Positions 1-6,641 are shown, counted from the first letter of the stretch. The stretch is DNA of 10,856 bases from Kosmotogaceae bacterium (GCA_003444085.1 DLVL01000090.1:52513-63368), one strand, 5' to 3'. The notes: generated from the letters alone by a model not told the origin. Made by a program: numbers and translations.

Positions 1-1744
1 CCTGGCTACACCATGAGACATTCTGTAGCAAAACGATCTCATCGTCCTGATTTCTCAGCGGTCGCACCCTGATCACAGGATTATCCGTGTGAGAACAGAG
101 TACATTTCCATCTGCTGCGAGTTTTCTGTAGAGCAAATGGGACTGGTCGCGGTCGTTTATCTCAACCTGTGAACCAAGCAGACACTCAACAGGGAAATTC
201 AGGAATATGATCTTACCTGTTCCCAAAGATCTTTTCACGTACCAAAGGTCCGAGCTGATCTGATCTGCTTCAACATGATCCTTTGGAATTATCTTCAGCA
301 AGGAACGTTCCCATACTGTCAGATCCTCAGAACAAGAGACAGTCCAGTTTCTCCTATCAATGCTGAGCTCAAGACTCTCAGGAAGAAGATCAGGCAAACC
401 GTACCTTCTGAAAAACTTGCATCCTGTGAACTCTTCTAGATTATGCATCCAGGTTCCCTGTTGAATAGATGAACTGCCTGCATAATAACTCCAGTACACT
501 GTTCCTCCATCAGAAGCATAATCCAGTAAACTGTCCCAGGTAATCGCAAGCAATTTCCTGACACAGGGTAGAATTAGCATCTTGTACTCTTTCCACGATT
601 CGGGCTGATCTTCGTCAACGAATTCAACATCAAAGCCCGCCTTGCTGGCAAATACAGAACACTGAAGGAAGGCTCTGCGCTGCTCGTCAAAGTTCTCACT
701 GCTGAAAGGAAACCTCTCGTTGTACGCTCGCGGGACTACAATGGCTGCTTCAGCTTTCTGTGGCTGGTACTGACCATGAGATTTCAAGAATTCCCCAAAT
801 CGCCCGAATACGCTGGCAACCGGTTTACCTTCTCCTGAGCTGTCGAGTACTCCAAATCGTAGTTCGAAAGGGTGATGAATGTACGGTTCAATATCGGTAT
901 AAGGGAAATCGCTAAAGCACCAGCCCAGGTTCCCCTTTCCTCCCGACATGAAAGTATTGAAGAACACCTCTTCATAATACTGTGCAATGGTTTCGTCAGA
1001 TGCATGTGACGAAGACGCTCCGAATTCTTCCATAATGACAGGCAGGTTGTACCTCTTACAATAACGGATAAGCAGTTCTGTGATCATGGCATGTCGGTAA
1101 GTGTCAGGCTCGCTGACATACATGTGCGGCCCGAAGAAATCGACAATACTTGACATATATCTTAGATCAAATCCATTATTGCCGCCAAATGCATTCCAGC
1201 AACCATCACCTATTCCGATGGGCCTTGCCGGATCGTGTTTCCTGACAGTTTCGATCAACCTTCTTGCCCATCTGGCAACATCGGCTGTGTCTCCTTCGCC
1301 TCCGTACAAGGGCATCTCATTGCTCAGAAGATACCCCCAAACTATAGATGAACCACTGCATTTTTGAACAACCCTGCTAACGAGAAGACTCTGTTGATCT
1401 AGCATGAATTCATCTGTATAGAGATTCCTGCCATTTCTGAAAGAGAAATCCCAGTTTTGACCAGACATGTGACCCACAATGAATGTGGGGATCGTAAGAA
1501 AAGAGTGCTTCTCACAGATGTTGAGAAAGATTTCGAAACGCTCCAGTCGGGAATCATCCACCGTATCTGGTTCAGGCATGAACGTGTGAGAGAAGATGAA
1601 ACTCCTGCAACAGTTCATCCCAAGCGATTTCATCATCGCTACCTCACTCTCAACGATTTCAGGATTCCAGTACTTGTCTTCCCACATGAAGAGCGCCCCA
1701 CTTCGTGACCAGTAGTTCACTCCTATGAGATAATCGCTGAACAC
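1..1744 (-). CDS. Glycoside hydrolase, GH5/COG3934 (endo-mannanase-like) with beta-galactosidase trimerisation-like domain; C-terminus outside window
   Basis: The frame is open for 581 codons from a GTG at 1744-1742 to the window edge with no stop, so the C-terminus is missing. The GTG is preceded by GGGAGG (1758-1753) at 8-base spacing, which fixes the start. Residues 1 to about 320 read as a (beta/alpha)8 barrel of the GH5/GH42 clan. It opens with GVNYWSRSG, has the acid/base motif SNEMP with Glu143, and has the nucleophile motif VIMEEFG with Glu240 (Glu239 less likely). Residues about 332 to 520 begin EAAIVVPRAY and resemble the GATase-like trimerisation domain of GH42 beta-galactosidases. 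No signal peptide is visible, so it probably acts in the cytoplasm on oligosaccharides, as COG3934 'endo-1,4-beta-mannosidase' proteins are thought to do. Substrate (mannan, cello- or galacto-oligomers) cannot be told from sequence. It lies 39 bp behind the nitroreductase gene and is probably cotranscribed with it. Confidence 0.85.
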   Translation of the reverse strand, partial: MFSDYLIGVNYWSRSGALFMWEDKYWNPEIVESEVAMMKSLGMNCCRSFIFSHTFMPEPDTVDDSRLERFEIFLNICEKHSFLTIPTFIVGHMSGQNWDFSFRNGRNLYTDEFMLDQQSLLVSRVVQKCSGSSIVWGYLLSNEMPLYGGEGDTADVARWARRLIETVRKHDPARPIGIGDGCWNAFGGNNGFDLRYMSSIVDFFGPHMYVSEPDTYRHAMITELLIRYCKRYNLPVIMEEFGASSSHASDETIAQYYEEVFFNTFMSGGKGNLGWCFSDFPYTDIEPYIHHPFELRFGVLDSSGEGKPVASVFGRFGEFLKSHGQYQPQKAEAAIVVPRAYNERFPFSSENFDEQRRAFLQCSVFASKAGFDVEFVDEDQPESWKEYKMLILPCVRKLLAITWDSLLDYASDGGTVYWSYYAGSSSIQQGTWMHNLEEFTGCKFFRRYGLPDLLPESLELSIDRRNWTVSCSEDLTVWERSLLKIIPKDHVEADQISSDLWYVKRSLGTGKIIFLNFPVECLLGSQVEINDRDQSHLLYRKLAADGNVLCSHTDNPVIRVRPLRNQDDEIVLLQNVSWCSQ

Positions 1745-1783
1745 AAAGATAGCCTCCCGTCAAAGAGAGTTAGTACCGCCGCG

Positions 1784-2542
1784 TCAGTCGTCACTTTGTT
1801 TCTTCTTCCCCACAGGGGCGAGATAAATCACGAACTCCTCTATACCATCGAGTTTGAGGAGCTGATCGACAGCTTCCTGGTCATAAGCACCGATTGCACA
1901 TGTTCCGCAATCGATCGTTTCACAGGCCAGATAAAGGTTCTGACAGACATGCCCAGCATCGATCGCCAGCATCTTGTGAGCCACTGAAGCGTATCGCCAT
2001 TCTGCCCTGTAAGGTATCACTGACCAGAAAAAGACTGCTGCACCCGAAGCAACGAATTTCTGATCAAGGCAGGCATCGACGATCTTGCTATCGAGTTTCT
2101 CTTCATTATGATACTCGTACAGGGCATGATCAAGTGGAACGTACCTGTAGATCGCACTATCAAGTCCCTCAATCATCCTGGCATACACATATGTCTCGAA
2201 TGCATGTCGCGCCCCTCCTGAAGGCACGGTTCTGAAAGCAGCCACCTTATTTGGCAACACTTTCCTGACTCCCTGCGTTGCCCACAGAAGGAAGGATAGC
2301 TCCTCCAGGGTAACCCCATGCTCAGCATAGGATCGAATGCTTTGTCGGTTTTCGATCGCTTTCACAAGTGGTATGGAACGCGAAACAAGCTCACCAAAGT
2401 CAGGCAGCTTTATTAGCTTTGCACCTGCTGGTACTCGTTTCTGCAAAGGAGGAGCGTCGACTCCTCTTCTCTGGTCGGCTTCCTCACGGATGTTTTTCCA
2501 ATTGAGAGCTTTGAGAAACTTTCTCCCTTCGAGAAAACGCAT
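1784..2542 (-). CDS. SagB/ThcOx-type nitroreductase family oxidoreductase (FMN)
   Basis: 252 residues. The start is ATG at 2542 behind AGGAGG (2555-2550), spacing 7. The RQSIRSY motif (66-72) is the FMN-phosphate contact of nitroreductases. PSGGARHAFETYV (107-119), the WRY segment near 182, DAGHVCQNLYLA (195-206) and CGTCAIGAYD (212-221) follow the pattern of the SagB-type dehydrogenase subfamily. Members in peptide clusters oxidise thiazolines or oxazolines made by a YcaO cyclase. Many stand-alone members exist with no known substrate. No YcaO, SagC or leader-peptide gene is seen here, so a peptide-modifying role is not supported; a general flavin-dependent reductase or oxidase is the safer call. 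The protein has no signal peptide or membrane segment. It is first of a two-gene minus-strand unit with the glycosidase downstream. Confidence 0.85.
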   Translation of the reverse strand: MRFLEGRKFLKALNWKNIREEADQRRGVDAPPLQKRVPAGAKLIKLPDFGELVSRSIPLVKAIENRQSIRSYAEHGVTLEELSFLLWATQGVRKVLPNKVAAFRTVPSGGARHAFETYVYARMIEGLDSAIYRYVPLDHALYEYHNEEKLDSKIVDACLDQKFVASGAAVFFWSVIPYRAEWRYASVAHKMLAIDAGHVCQNLYLACETIDCGTCAIGAYDQEAVDQLLKLDGIEEFVIYLAPVGKKKQSDD

Positions 2543-2558
2543 ACATTAACCTCCTGGC

Positions 2559-2633
2559 TTATTGAAATTGTCCATCACTGGCATCTTTCCAAACAGGGTG
2601 CTCTTCGTCAGGCATTGATCCCATCTTGTCCAT
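2559..2633 (-). CDS. Short unrecognised ORF or gene remnant just upstream of the nitroreductase
   Basis: From ATG at 2633 the frame encodes 24 residues, with sequence MDKMGSMPDEEHPVWKDASD near the start, and stops at TAA 2559-2561. The same frame stays open upstream to 2699, adding 22 codons that include NNYTEKQINRRI, before an in-frame TAG at 2702-2700. Only a weak GCAGG precedes the ATG. The composition looks protein-like (acidic, amphipathic) rather than random, and the frame ends 16 bases before the nitroreductase start. It could be a small protein, a leader peptide or the tail of a decayed gene. No family was recognised. Confidence 0.25.
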   Translation of the reverse strand: MDKMGSMPDEEHPVWKDASDGQFQ

Positions 2634-2692
2634 GATCCTGCGGTTTATCTGCTTCTCAGTGTAGTTGTTTTCAGACTCAGAAGACGGGAATT

Positions 2693-2721
2693 TGTATATC
2701 TAAAGACAGCAAGTGAGTCCA
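2693..2721 (-). promoter_or_regulatory. Candidate sigma-70 promoter for the nitroreductase-glycosidase unit
   Basis: On the minus strand, TGGACT (2721-2716) and TATACA (2698-2693) are separated by 17 bases, a 4/6 and 5/6 match to consensus. It would give a leader of about 140 bases before the nitroreductase start and would include the short open frame. Confidence 0.4.
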
Positions 2722-2825
2722 TTTCATCACGAGACACAATTAAGATGACAATGCTTAACACTCTTCTGTTCATCAGGATTTTCAGAGAGCGTCATATGCT
2801 GCACAGTTACTTAGATTTTAGCAAG

Positions 2826-2857
2826 GCCAGGGAGAATAATGAAGTTCTCCTTCAGGC
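2826..2857 (-). terminator. Hairpin behind the methyltransferase gene, possible weak terminator
   Basis: GGAGAA (2831-2836) pairs with TTCTCC (2845-2850) around an 8-base loop; GCC (2826-2828) and GGC (2855-2857) can extend the stem across a bulge. It begins 13 bases past the stop of the minus-strand methyltransferase gene. No U-run follows on the minus strand, so intrinsic termination would be weak. Confidence 0.3.
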
Positions 2858-2870
2858 TGCTTTGTTCTAA

Positions 2871-3515
2871 CTAAAGCCGCCTTACAAGAGAGAATAGAAG
2901 GTTGCCTTCAAAAGCTTCTTCAACAACAGAAAAACCAGCTCCGGAAATCCAGTGCCTGGCCCAGTCCACCAGCGGCCGAAAACTGTAAAGATTGTTTTCG
3001 TCTTCAATGTATTCCCCTACAACGACCGGGAGACCTCGACTTCTTAACCTCCCGAAGTTCTCGTAGGCTGGACCCTCTTCACTAATGGCGTTCAGGAAGA
3101 AAACTACCCCACCGGGCTTCAAAGACAGGTAAATCTTCCTGAGTCCCTTTGACCAGTATTCGGGGAATACTCCTTCAAAGAAACGTACAGAAAGCACACC
3201 GTCGAACACGTTAAGAAAACTGAACTCATCAGGGCTTGCGCTGATAACTCTGCAGTCTTCGGCACAGGATTCACCTGTATCAAGTTTCTTGTTGCTTGCC
3301 CCGAGTATCTTGATCTGATTCCCACTCAGGCAATCCCAGTAAGAGCGACCAGCACAGTCAAGATCAACAACAATGGACTTCTCAGGAACAATATCTGCGA
3401 ACTCCCTGATATATTCTTTGATCAATGCTTGTTGTCCACTACTCAGAGCGGAACTCGATACTCTTCTGGAAGCAACACCAGTTCCAACTTGCCTTAGCCA
3501 TTCTTTGCGTTTCAA
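2871..3515 (-). CDS. Class I SAM-dependent methyltransferase-like protein with degenerate motif I
   Basis: The frame can open at GTG 3539, which has no ribosome binding site. TTG at 3515 is better: GAGGTGA (3527-3521) lies 5 bases upstream and matches the anti-Shine-Dalgarno sequence over 7 bases. From that TTG the protein is 214 residues. The order beta-strand IVVDLDCAGR (residues 48-57), FDGVLSVRFFEGVF (104-117) and LSLKPGGVVFFLN (130-142) is the motif I, IV and post-IV pattern of UbiE/Methyltransf_11-type enzymes; the LKPGG turn is especially typical. In motif I the usual D-x-G-x-G is D-L-D-C-A-G, so two glycines are lost and SAM binding is uncertain. Acceptor substrate is unknown. It sits 64 bases downstream of the amylase gene on the same strand and is probably cotranscribed. 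It could be an active methyltransferase of unusual type or a degenerate, non-catalytic relative. Confidence 0.65.
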   Translation of the reverse strand: MKRKEWLRQVGTGVASRRVSSSALSSGQQALIKEYIREFADIVPEKSIVVDLDCAGRSYWDCLSGNQIKILGASNKKLDTGESCAEDCRVISASPDEFSFLNVFDGVLSVRFFEGVFPEYWSKGLRKIYLSLKPGGVVFFLNAISEEGPAYENFGRLRSRGLPVVVGEYIEDENNLYSFRPLVDWARHWISGAGFSVVEEAFEGNLLFSLVRRL

Positions 3516-3520
3516 GTAGC

Positions 3521-3527
3521 TCACCTC
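3521..3527 (-). promoter_or_regulatory. Ribosome binding site deciding a TTG start
   Basis: GAGGTGA on the minus strand, 5 bases before TTG 3515. The alternative GTG at 3539 has only AT-rich sequence before it and an in-frame TAG two codons upstream. Confidence 0.55.
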
Positions 3528-3579
3528 AACTGATTCCACAAGCTATTCTAGACTTATTACATCCAGAAACAAAGAGAAA

Positions 3580-4878
3580 TCAATACTCTTTCTGCACGAG
3601 CAGAACACGCGGGTTAACAGTTGAAGAGGAATCAGAACCATTACTTCGAAAGATCACTCTCCCGTCATAAGGTGACTCGAATTCTCTCGCATAAGATGTA
3701 TTCAGTGTAATTATAAAAGACTCATCGCCAAGTGTCTTCCTGAATACCAGCAAGTCTTTCTCAATTCGCACCATTTCAAAATCGCCTGCACACAGCGCAT
3801 GGTTGTTCTTCCTCAGTGATCCCAATGCCTGAACGTACCCTGCAATATCGGTGGCTTCTTCGAATCTCATCGGAACGCGACTACACAGTCTTCCCCCGAA
3901 AAAAACCGATTCAAGAGGGATCTCAGTACCATACAGAACCATCACGTGGCCAGATAGAACATATATCAGAGCAAGACCCAATCTCAGAGTGTTCAGATCG
4001 CCTTGAAGCATATCGACAATCCTGGGAAGATCATGATTGTCCAGGAATCTCGTTGTTCTTATGCCACTGCCTTCGTGGGCCAAAGTCAACAGCTTCCCTA
4101 TGGAACCTGCTGCATCTTCTCTGTTCAACTCAGTCAGTCTATAGAACAATGGAAAATCCAGCAGACTATCGAACAATCTTTGTCCTTCATAAAAAGAATA
4201 GCTATCTATCTCTTTCAGGTTTTCCAGGTCATCTCCGCGGTCGTTCCAACTCTCTCCCAATATAAAGACATCTTCGTCGTGCGATTTCAGCTCTTCATAG
4301 ACATATCTCCAGAAATCCCTGGAGGCACCTCTCACGTAGTCCATTCTGAGACCCGAAACCCCTCTGTCTATCCAGAACTTGCATACGTCAGTAAGGAATC
4401 TTCTTGTCTCTGAATCATCGTTATCCCAGAAAGAGAAATGTTTTGCCCAGTCTCGTTCTTCTCTTGTCTTTGGAGACTCGAACTTTGGGTTATACTCTCT
4501 GGGAATAGTGGATAAATCGAAGTCTTTGGAAACATGATTCAGAACAACATCGAGCATCAATTTCATCGAACGTTTCTGAACCTCATCGACGAGAAGTTTG
4601 AAATCCTGCATTGTACCAAGGTGAGAGGCAATACTGAAATAATCAATAACATCATAACCATGACTAGAATTGCTTCTGAAGATGGGACTTAAGTATATAG
4701 AATCAAAACCAAGGTCCTTTATTCTGTCAAGGTCCTGAATGACTCCGAGTAGATCGCCGTTAACGTGATTCATGTTTCCATCACGAAAAGAGACCTCTTC
4801 GGTAACCTCTCTACCCTGTCTGAAGAAATTCACCATTATCTGATATATGCAGTTGAAGGCGCCTGTATCTTTGCTCAT
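3580..4878 (-). CDS. Cytoplasmic alpha-amylase family (GH13) glycosidase
   Basis: 432 residues from ATG 4878. The frame is open further upstream to 5016, but that extension would run across the divergent gene at 4916, and the domain begins at FNCIYQIMVNFF right after this ATG. All four GH13 regions are present: DVVLNHVS (110-117), GLRMDYVRG with nucleophile Asp180, ILGESWND with acid/base Glu209, and FLDNHDLPR with Asp283. The catalytic triad is therefore complete. There is no signal peptide, so it probably hydrolyses maltodextrins or other alpha-glucosides in the cytoplasm; the length is near that of short bacterial neopullulanase or glucosidase types lacking extra N-terminal beta domains. 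The C-terminal 80 residues look like the usual beta-sandwich domain C. No clear ribosome binding site precedes the ATG, so the exact start is less certain than the function. The methyltransferase gene follows on the same strand. Confidence 0.85.
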   Translation of the reverse strand: MSKDTGAFNCIYQIMVNFFRQGREVTEEVSFRDGNMNHVNGDLLGVIQDLDRIKDLGFDSIYLSPIFRSNSSHGYDVIDYFSIASHLGTMQDFKLLVDEVQKRSMKLMLDVVLNHVSKDFDLSTIPREYNPKFESPKTREERDWAKHFSFWDNDDSETRRFLTDVCKFWIDRGVSGLRMDYVRGASRDFWRYVYEELKSHDEDVFILGESWNDRGDDLENLKEIDSYSFYEGQRLFDSLLDFPLFYRLTELNREDAAGSIGKLLTLAHEGSGIRTTRFLDNHDLPRIVDMLQGDLNTLRLGLALIYVLSGHVMVLYGTEIPLESVFFGGRLCSRVPMRFEEATDIAGYVQALGSLRKNNHALCAGDFEMVRIEKDLLVFRKTLGDESFIITLNTSYAREFESPYDGRVIFRSNGSDSSSTVNPRVLLVQKEY

Positions 4879-4915
4879 GCAAGTTTCATGATAGCATATT
4901 TCAGGAGGTGAATCT

Positions 4916-5923
4916 GTGAGGAGGTCCCTATCTCTGCTTGTTTTTCTAATACTAACGATCAGCCTTTTTTCATGGTCAGGACACGACGCGATTACATACT
5001 TCGCTCTAAAGGACATACTTGATAGTCTGAGGACAGAAGTGCAGATAACTGATTACTCTTATGAACACCTTGATCCAGGTCCGTACAATCCTGCGGTAGA
5101 TTTCGATGATTACCTCGGATCAGTGATAGTCCCACAAGAAGACAGAGGGATCTTTTTGCCTCTCTATGAGAACCGCCCCCCTGTAGACGGAAAAGCACCT
5201 GCCTGGCAGATACTTGTGGTCTATTCCTACGAACCTGATATGGGAATGGACCAGGAGCTAGAGTTATCACCGTTTCAATTCCTTGGCGGCGGAAGCCAGG
5301 GAATGAGACATATGGACTTCAGGGTTGCCTTTTTAAGAGTTGGAGAGGCGACAAACCGGGTTGAACACTTTACCCAGCTCTCAAAAGTCGCCTGGAATAG
5401 TGAAGACTACTACTGGGGACTCCGCTTTATGGCACGAAGCCTTCATTATCTTCAGGACATTGGACAGCCATTCCACACATTCCCGGCTCCCGTAATTGAA
5501 CTGACGAAGTTCATTTTCAGGCCCTCTAAATGGATGTCCGTCTTCATGAATTACCACTACTTCTATGATTTCTATATTGGTTACAGGCTCTACCGGGAAC
5601 ATGCGCCATTTGTCCAGGCTATTCAGGATGCACCTGCACATACACTCAAGAGCGCCTTCTTGGCAGCTGAAGCCCAGCGATCTTTCGCGAGAAAGAGAGT
5701 CGCGGATGTCTATTATGAGATTCAGCGTATCCTTAGAGAAACCCTTGAAGTCAACTACGAAGTCTACTTCGACGTCGGGTTTTTCGATAACCTGGTCGCA
5801 TCAGGAAAGACAGAGAAGCTTGATCAGTTGACAATTGAGATCATCTCTGAGGTGTCATCGTATGTTAAAGGCTACCTGAATCTCATGTCAGATTATATGG
5901 TGCAACTTGACAATGGGGAATAA
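4916..5923 (+). CDS. Exported zinc-dependent phospholipase C / S1-P1 nuclease-fold protein
   Basis: 335 residues from GTG 4916 with AGGAGGTGA (4902-4910) just upstream. Residues 1-19 are a signal peptide (Arg-Arg, then a Leu/Ile-rich core ending LFS). Cleavage before Trp20 would expose Trp as the mature N-terminus, as in Bacillus cereus phospholipase C and nuclease P1, where the N-terminal Trp binds zinc. His23, His132, the HxxxDxxxxxH set His177-Asp181-His187 (in SLHYLQDIGQPFH) and the HxxxD pair His214-Asp218 match the spacing of the trinuclear zinc site in those enzymes (118/122/128 and 142/146; 116/120/126 and 149/153). The remaining Asp ligand is probably Asp108 or Asp112. It should act outside the membrane on phospholipids, nucleic acids or other phosphodiesters; sequence alone does not decide. 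It is divergent from the amylase with 37 bp between them. Confidence 0.8.
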   Translation: MRRSLSLLVFLILTISLFSWSGHDAITYFALKDILDSLRTEVQITDYSYEHLDPGPYNPAVDFDDYLGSVIVPQEDRGIFLPLYENRPPVDGKAPAWQILVVYSYEPDMGMDQELELSPFQFLGGGSQGMRHMDFRVAFLRVGEATNRVEHFTQLSKVAWNSEDYYWGLRFMARSLHYLQDIGQPFHTFPAPVIELTKFIFRPSKWMSVFMNYHYFYDFYIGYRLYREHAPFVQAIQDAPAHTLKSAFLAAEAQRSFARKRVADVYYEIQRILRETLEVNYEVYFDVGFFDNLVASGKTEKLDQLTIEIISEVSSYVKGYLNLMSDYMVQLDNGE

Positions 5924-5947
5924 GAGGTTCCAATGATATTCTGAAAC

Positions 5948-5977
5948 TTGACAATTTTTATCACATAATGCTACTAT
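5948..5977 (+). promoter_or_regulatory. Promoter of the MarR-type regulator gene
   Basis: Perfect -35 TTGACA (5948-5953), 18-base spacer, and TACTAT (5972-5977) preceded by TG at 5969-5970, giving an extended -10 TGcTACTAT. The regulator start lies about 45 bases downstream. Confidence 0.65.
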
Positions 5978-5987
5978 AGTCTAATAG
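5971..5987. promoter_or_regulatory. Imperfect inverted repeat over the -10 box, candidate MarR operator
   Basis: CTACTATAGTCTAATAG pairs 6 of 8 positions about a central G at 5979 and covers the -10 element. MarR/OhrR proteins bind pseudo-palindromes of this size at their own promoters, so autorepression is a reasonable inference. Confidence 0.4.
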
Positions 5988-6020
5988 GCGATCCTGGAAC
6001 GGATGGAGGGAGAAGAACAT

Positions 6021-6479
6021 ATGACTGGAAACGCTGAACTTGGAGAAACGCTACAATATGGTGATCTTGATGACCAGTTGACGATCAACCTTTACGTGTT
6101 GTCCAGGCTTCTTGTCCGAAACTACAACGTTGTATTGGATCGTCTCGGACTGACCTTTACGAGGTATATTGCATTGAAGGTGCTCTCTGATAGAGGTCCG
6201 TTGAGTGTAAAGGCTCTGGGTGAGCAATTATATCTGGATTCAGGTACACTCACTCCGCTGCTTAAGAAACTTGAGAAATCCGGCATGCTGATAAGACAGA
6301 GGTCTGATTCAGATGAGAGACGACTAGAAGTATCGCTGACCGAGAAGGGACGAGAACTCTTTTTTCGTGCTGAAAACATGATAAGCATCGATTTGTTCCG
6401 TCAAAGATGTGATCCTGATCTTAAACACATTCTCCTGAAGAATCTCTCTTGTCTGATTGAAGAGCTCGACAATGGATAA
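6021..6479 (+). CDS. MarR-family regulator, OhrR-like, lacking the sensor cysteine
   Basis: 152 residues from ATG 6021; GGAGGG (6005-6010) sits 10 bases upstream. An in-frame ATG at 6003 overlaps that site and has no good site of its own, so it is less likely. The winged helix contains LTFTRYIALKVL, LGEQLYLDSGTLTPLLKKLEKSG (66-88) and the wing RSDSDERRLEVSLTEKG (94-110), closely following OhrR/SarZ repressors. In Bacillus OhrR, Cys15 in NQLCFLLY senses organic peroxide; here the matching segment is DQLTINLY with Thr21 at that site. The two tyrosines that contact the cysteine (matching Tyr35 and Tyr49 here) remain. Cys130 and Cys144 lie far away near the C-terminus. It may respond to a ligand, use a different cysteine, or repress constitutively. 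No Ohr peroxidase gene is adjacent. A hairpin at 6518-6553 follows the gene. Confidence 0.85.
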   Translation: MTGNAELGETLQYGDLDDQLTINLYVLSRLLVRNYNVVLDRLGLTFTRYIALKVLSDRGPLSVKALGEQLYLDSGTLTPLLKKLEKSGMLIRQRSDSDERRLEVSLTEKGRELFFRAENMISIDLFRQRCDPDLKHILLKNLSCLIEELDNG

Positions 6480-6517
6480 TGGTGCCTGGCAGTCTGGAAG
6501 TCTATTCTACAAGAAAA

Positions 6518-6553
6518 TAAGGTGCGAAAGGCATACAAGCTATTCGCACCTTA
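6518..6553 (-). terminator. Intrinsic terminator for tRNA-Pro, possibly bidirectional
   Basis: TAAGGTGCGAA (6518-6528) and TTCGCACCTTA (6543-6553) form an 11-bp perfect stem with a 14-base loop. On the minus strand it lies 12 bases past the tRNA and is followed by TTTTCTTG, a typical U-tract. On the plus strand it lies 38 bases past the regulator stop but has no U-run, so it would work less well in that direction. Confidence 0.7.
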
Positions 6554-6565
6554 CTGACTAAACAC

Positions 6566-6641
6566 TGGTCGGGGCGACTGGACTTGAACCAGCGACCTTC
6601 TGCGCCCCATGCAGACACGCTTCCATCTGCGCTACGCCCCG
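6566..6641 (-). tRNA. tRNA-Pro, anticodon GGG, with encoded CCA
   Basis: Read on the minus strand, the acceptor stem CGGGGCG (6641-6635) pairs with CGCCCCG. The D arm is GCGC-AGATGGAA-GCGT. The anticodon stem TCTGC/GCAGA encloses loop ATGGGGC, giving anticodon GGG. The T arm is GCTGG-TTCAAGT-CCAGT, followed by discriminator A and an encoded CCA. The anticodon, the CGGGG start and the discriminator are those of bacterial tRNA-Pro. It reads codons CCC and CCU. It is a single-gene unit with its own promoter and terminator. Confidence 0.95.

Larger units (their letters stand above)
2543..2870. other. Intergenic region with promoter, short open frame and hairpin
   Basis: This is the only gap over 300 bases. 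It carries a candidate minus-strand promoter (2693-2721), a short minus-strand frame open from 2699 to a stop at 2559-2561, and a hairpin at 2826-2857 behind the methyltransferase gene. Nothing else recognisable was found: no tRNA, repeat array or mobile-element end. Confidence 0.6.

Noticed and set aside
1894..2235. Plus-strand open frame of 113 codons
   Set aside because: Antisense to the nitroreductase; rich in Arg, His and Ser as expected from a shadow frame.
2543..2870. Possible riboswitch or insertion-sequence remnant in the longest gap
   Set aside because: No conserved aptamer core, terminal inverted repeats, target duplication or transposase fragment could be seen; only a promoter, a short frame and one hairpin.
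3816..4413. Two plus-strand open frames of 136 and 149 codons
   Set aside because: Both are antisense to the catalytic core of the GH13 gene, which has all four conserved regions.
4879..5016. N-terminal extension of the amylase frame
   Set aside because: It would overlap the divergent exported protein, whose GTG start has a strong ribosome binding site and is followed by a convincing signal peptide; the extension has no GH13 similarity.
6003..6020. Upstream ATG giving a MarR-type protein six residues longer
   Set aside because: That ATG sits just before the GGAGGG that serves the ATG at 6021, and has no adequate ribosome binding site of its own.
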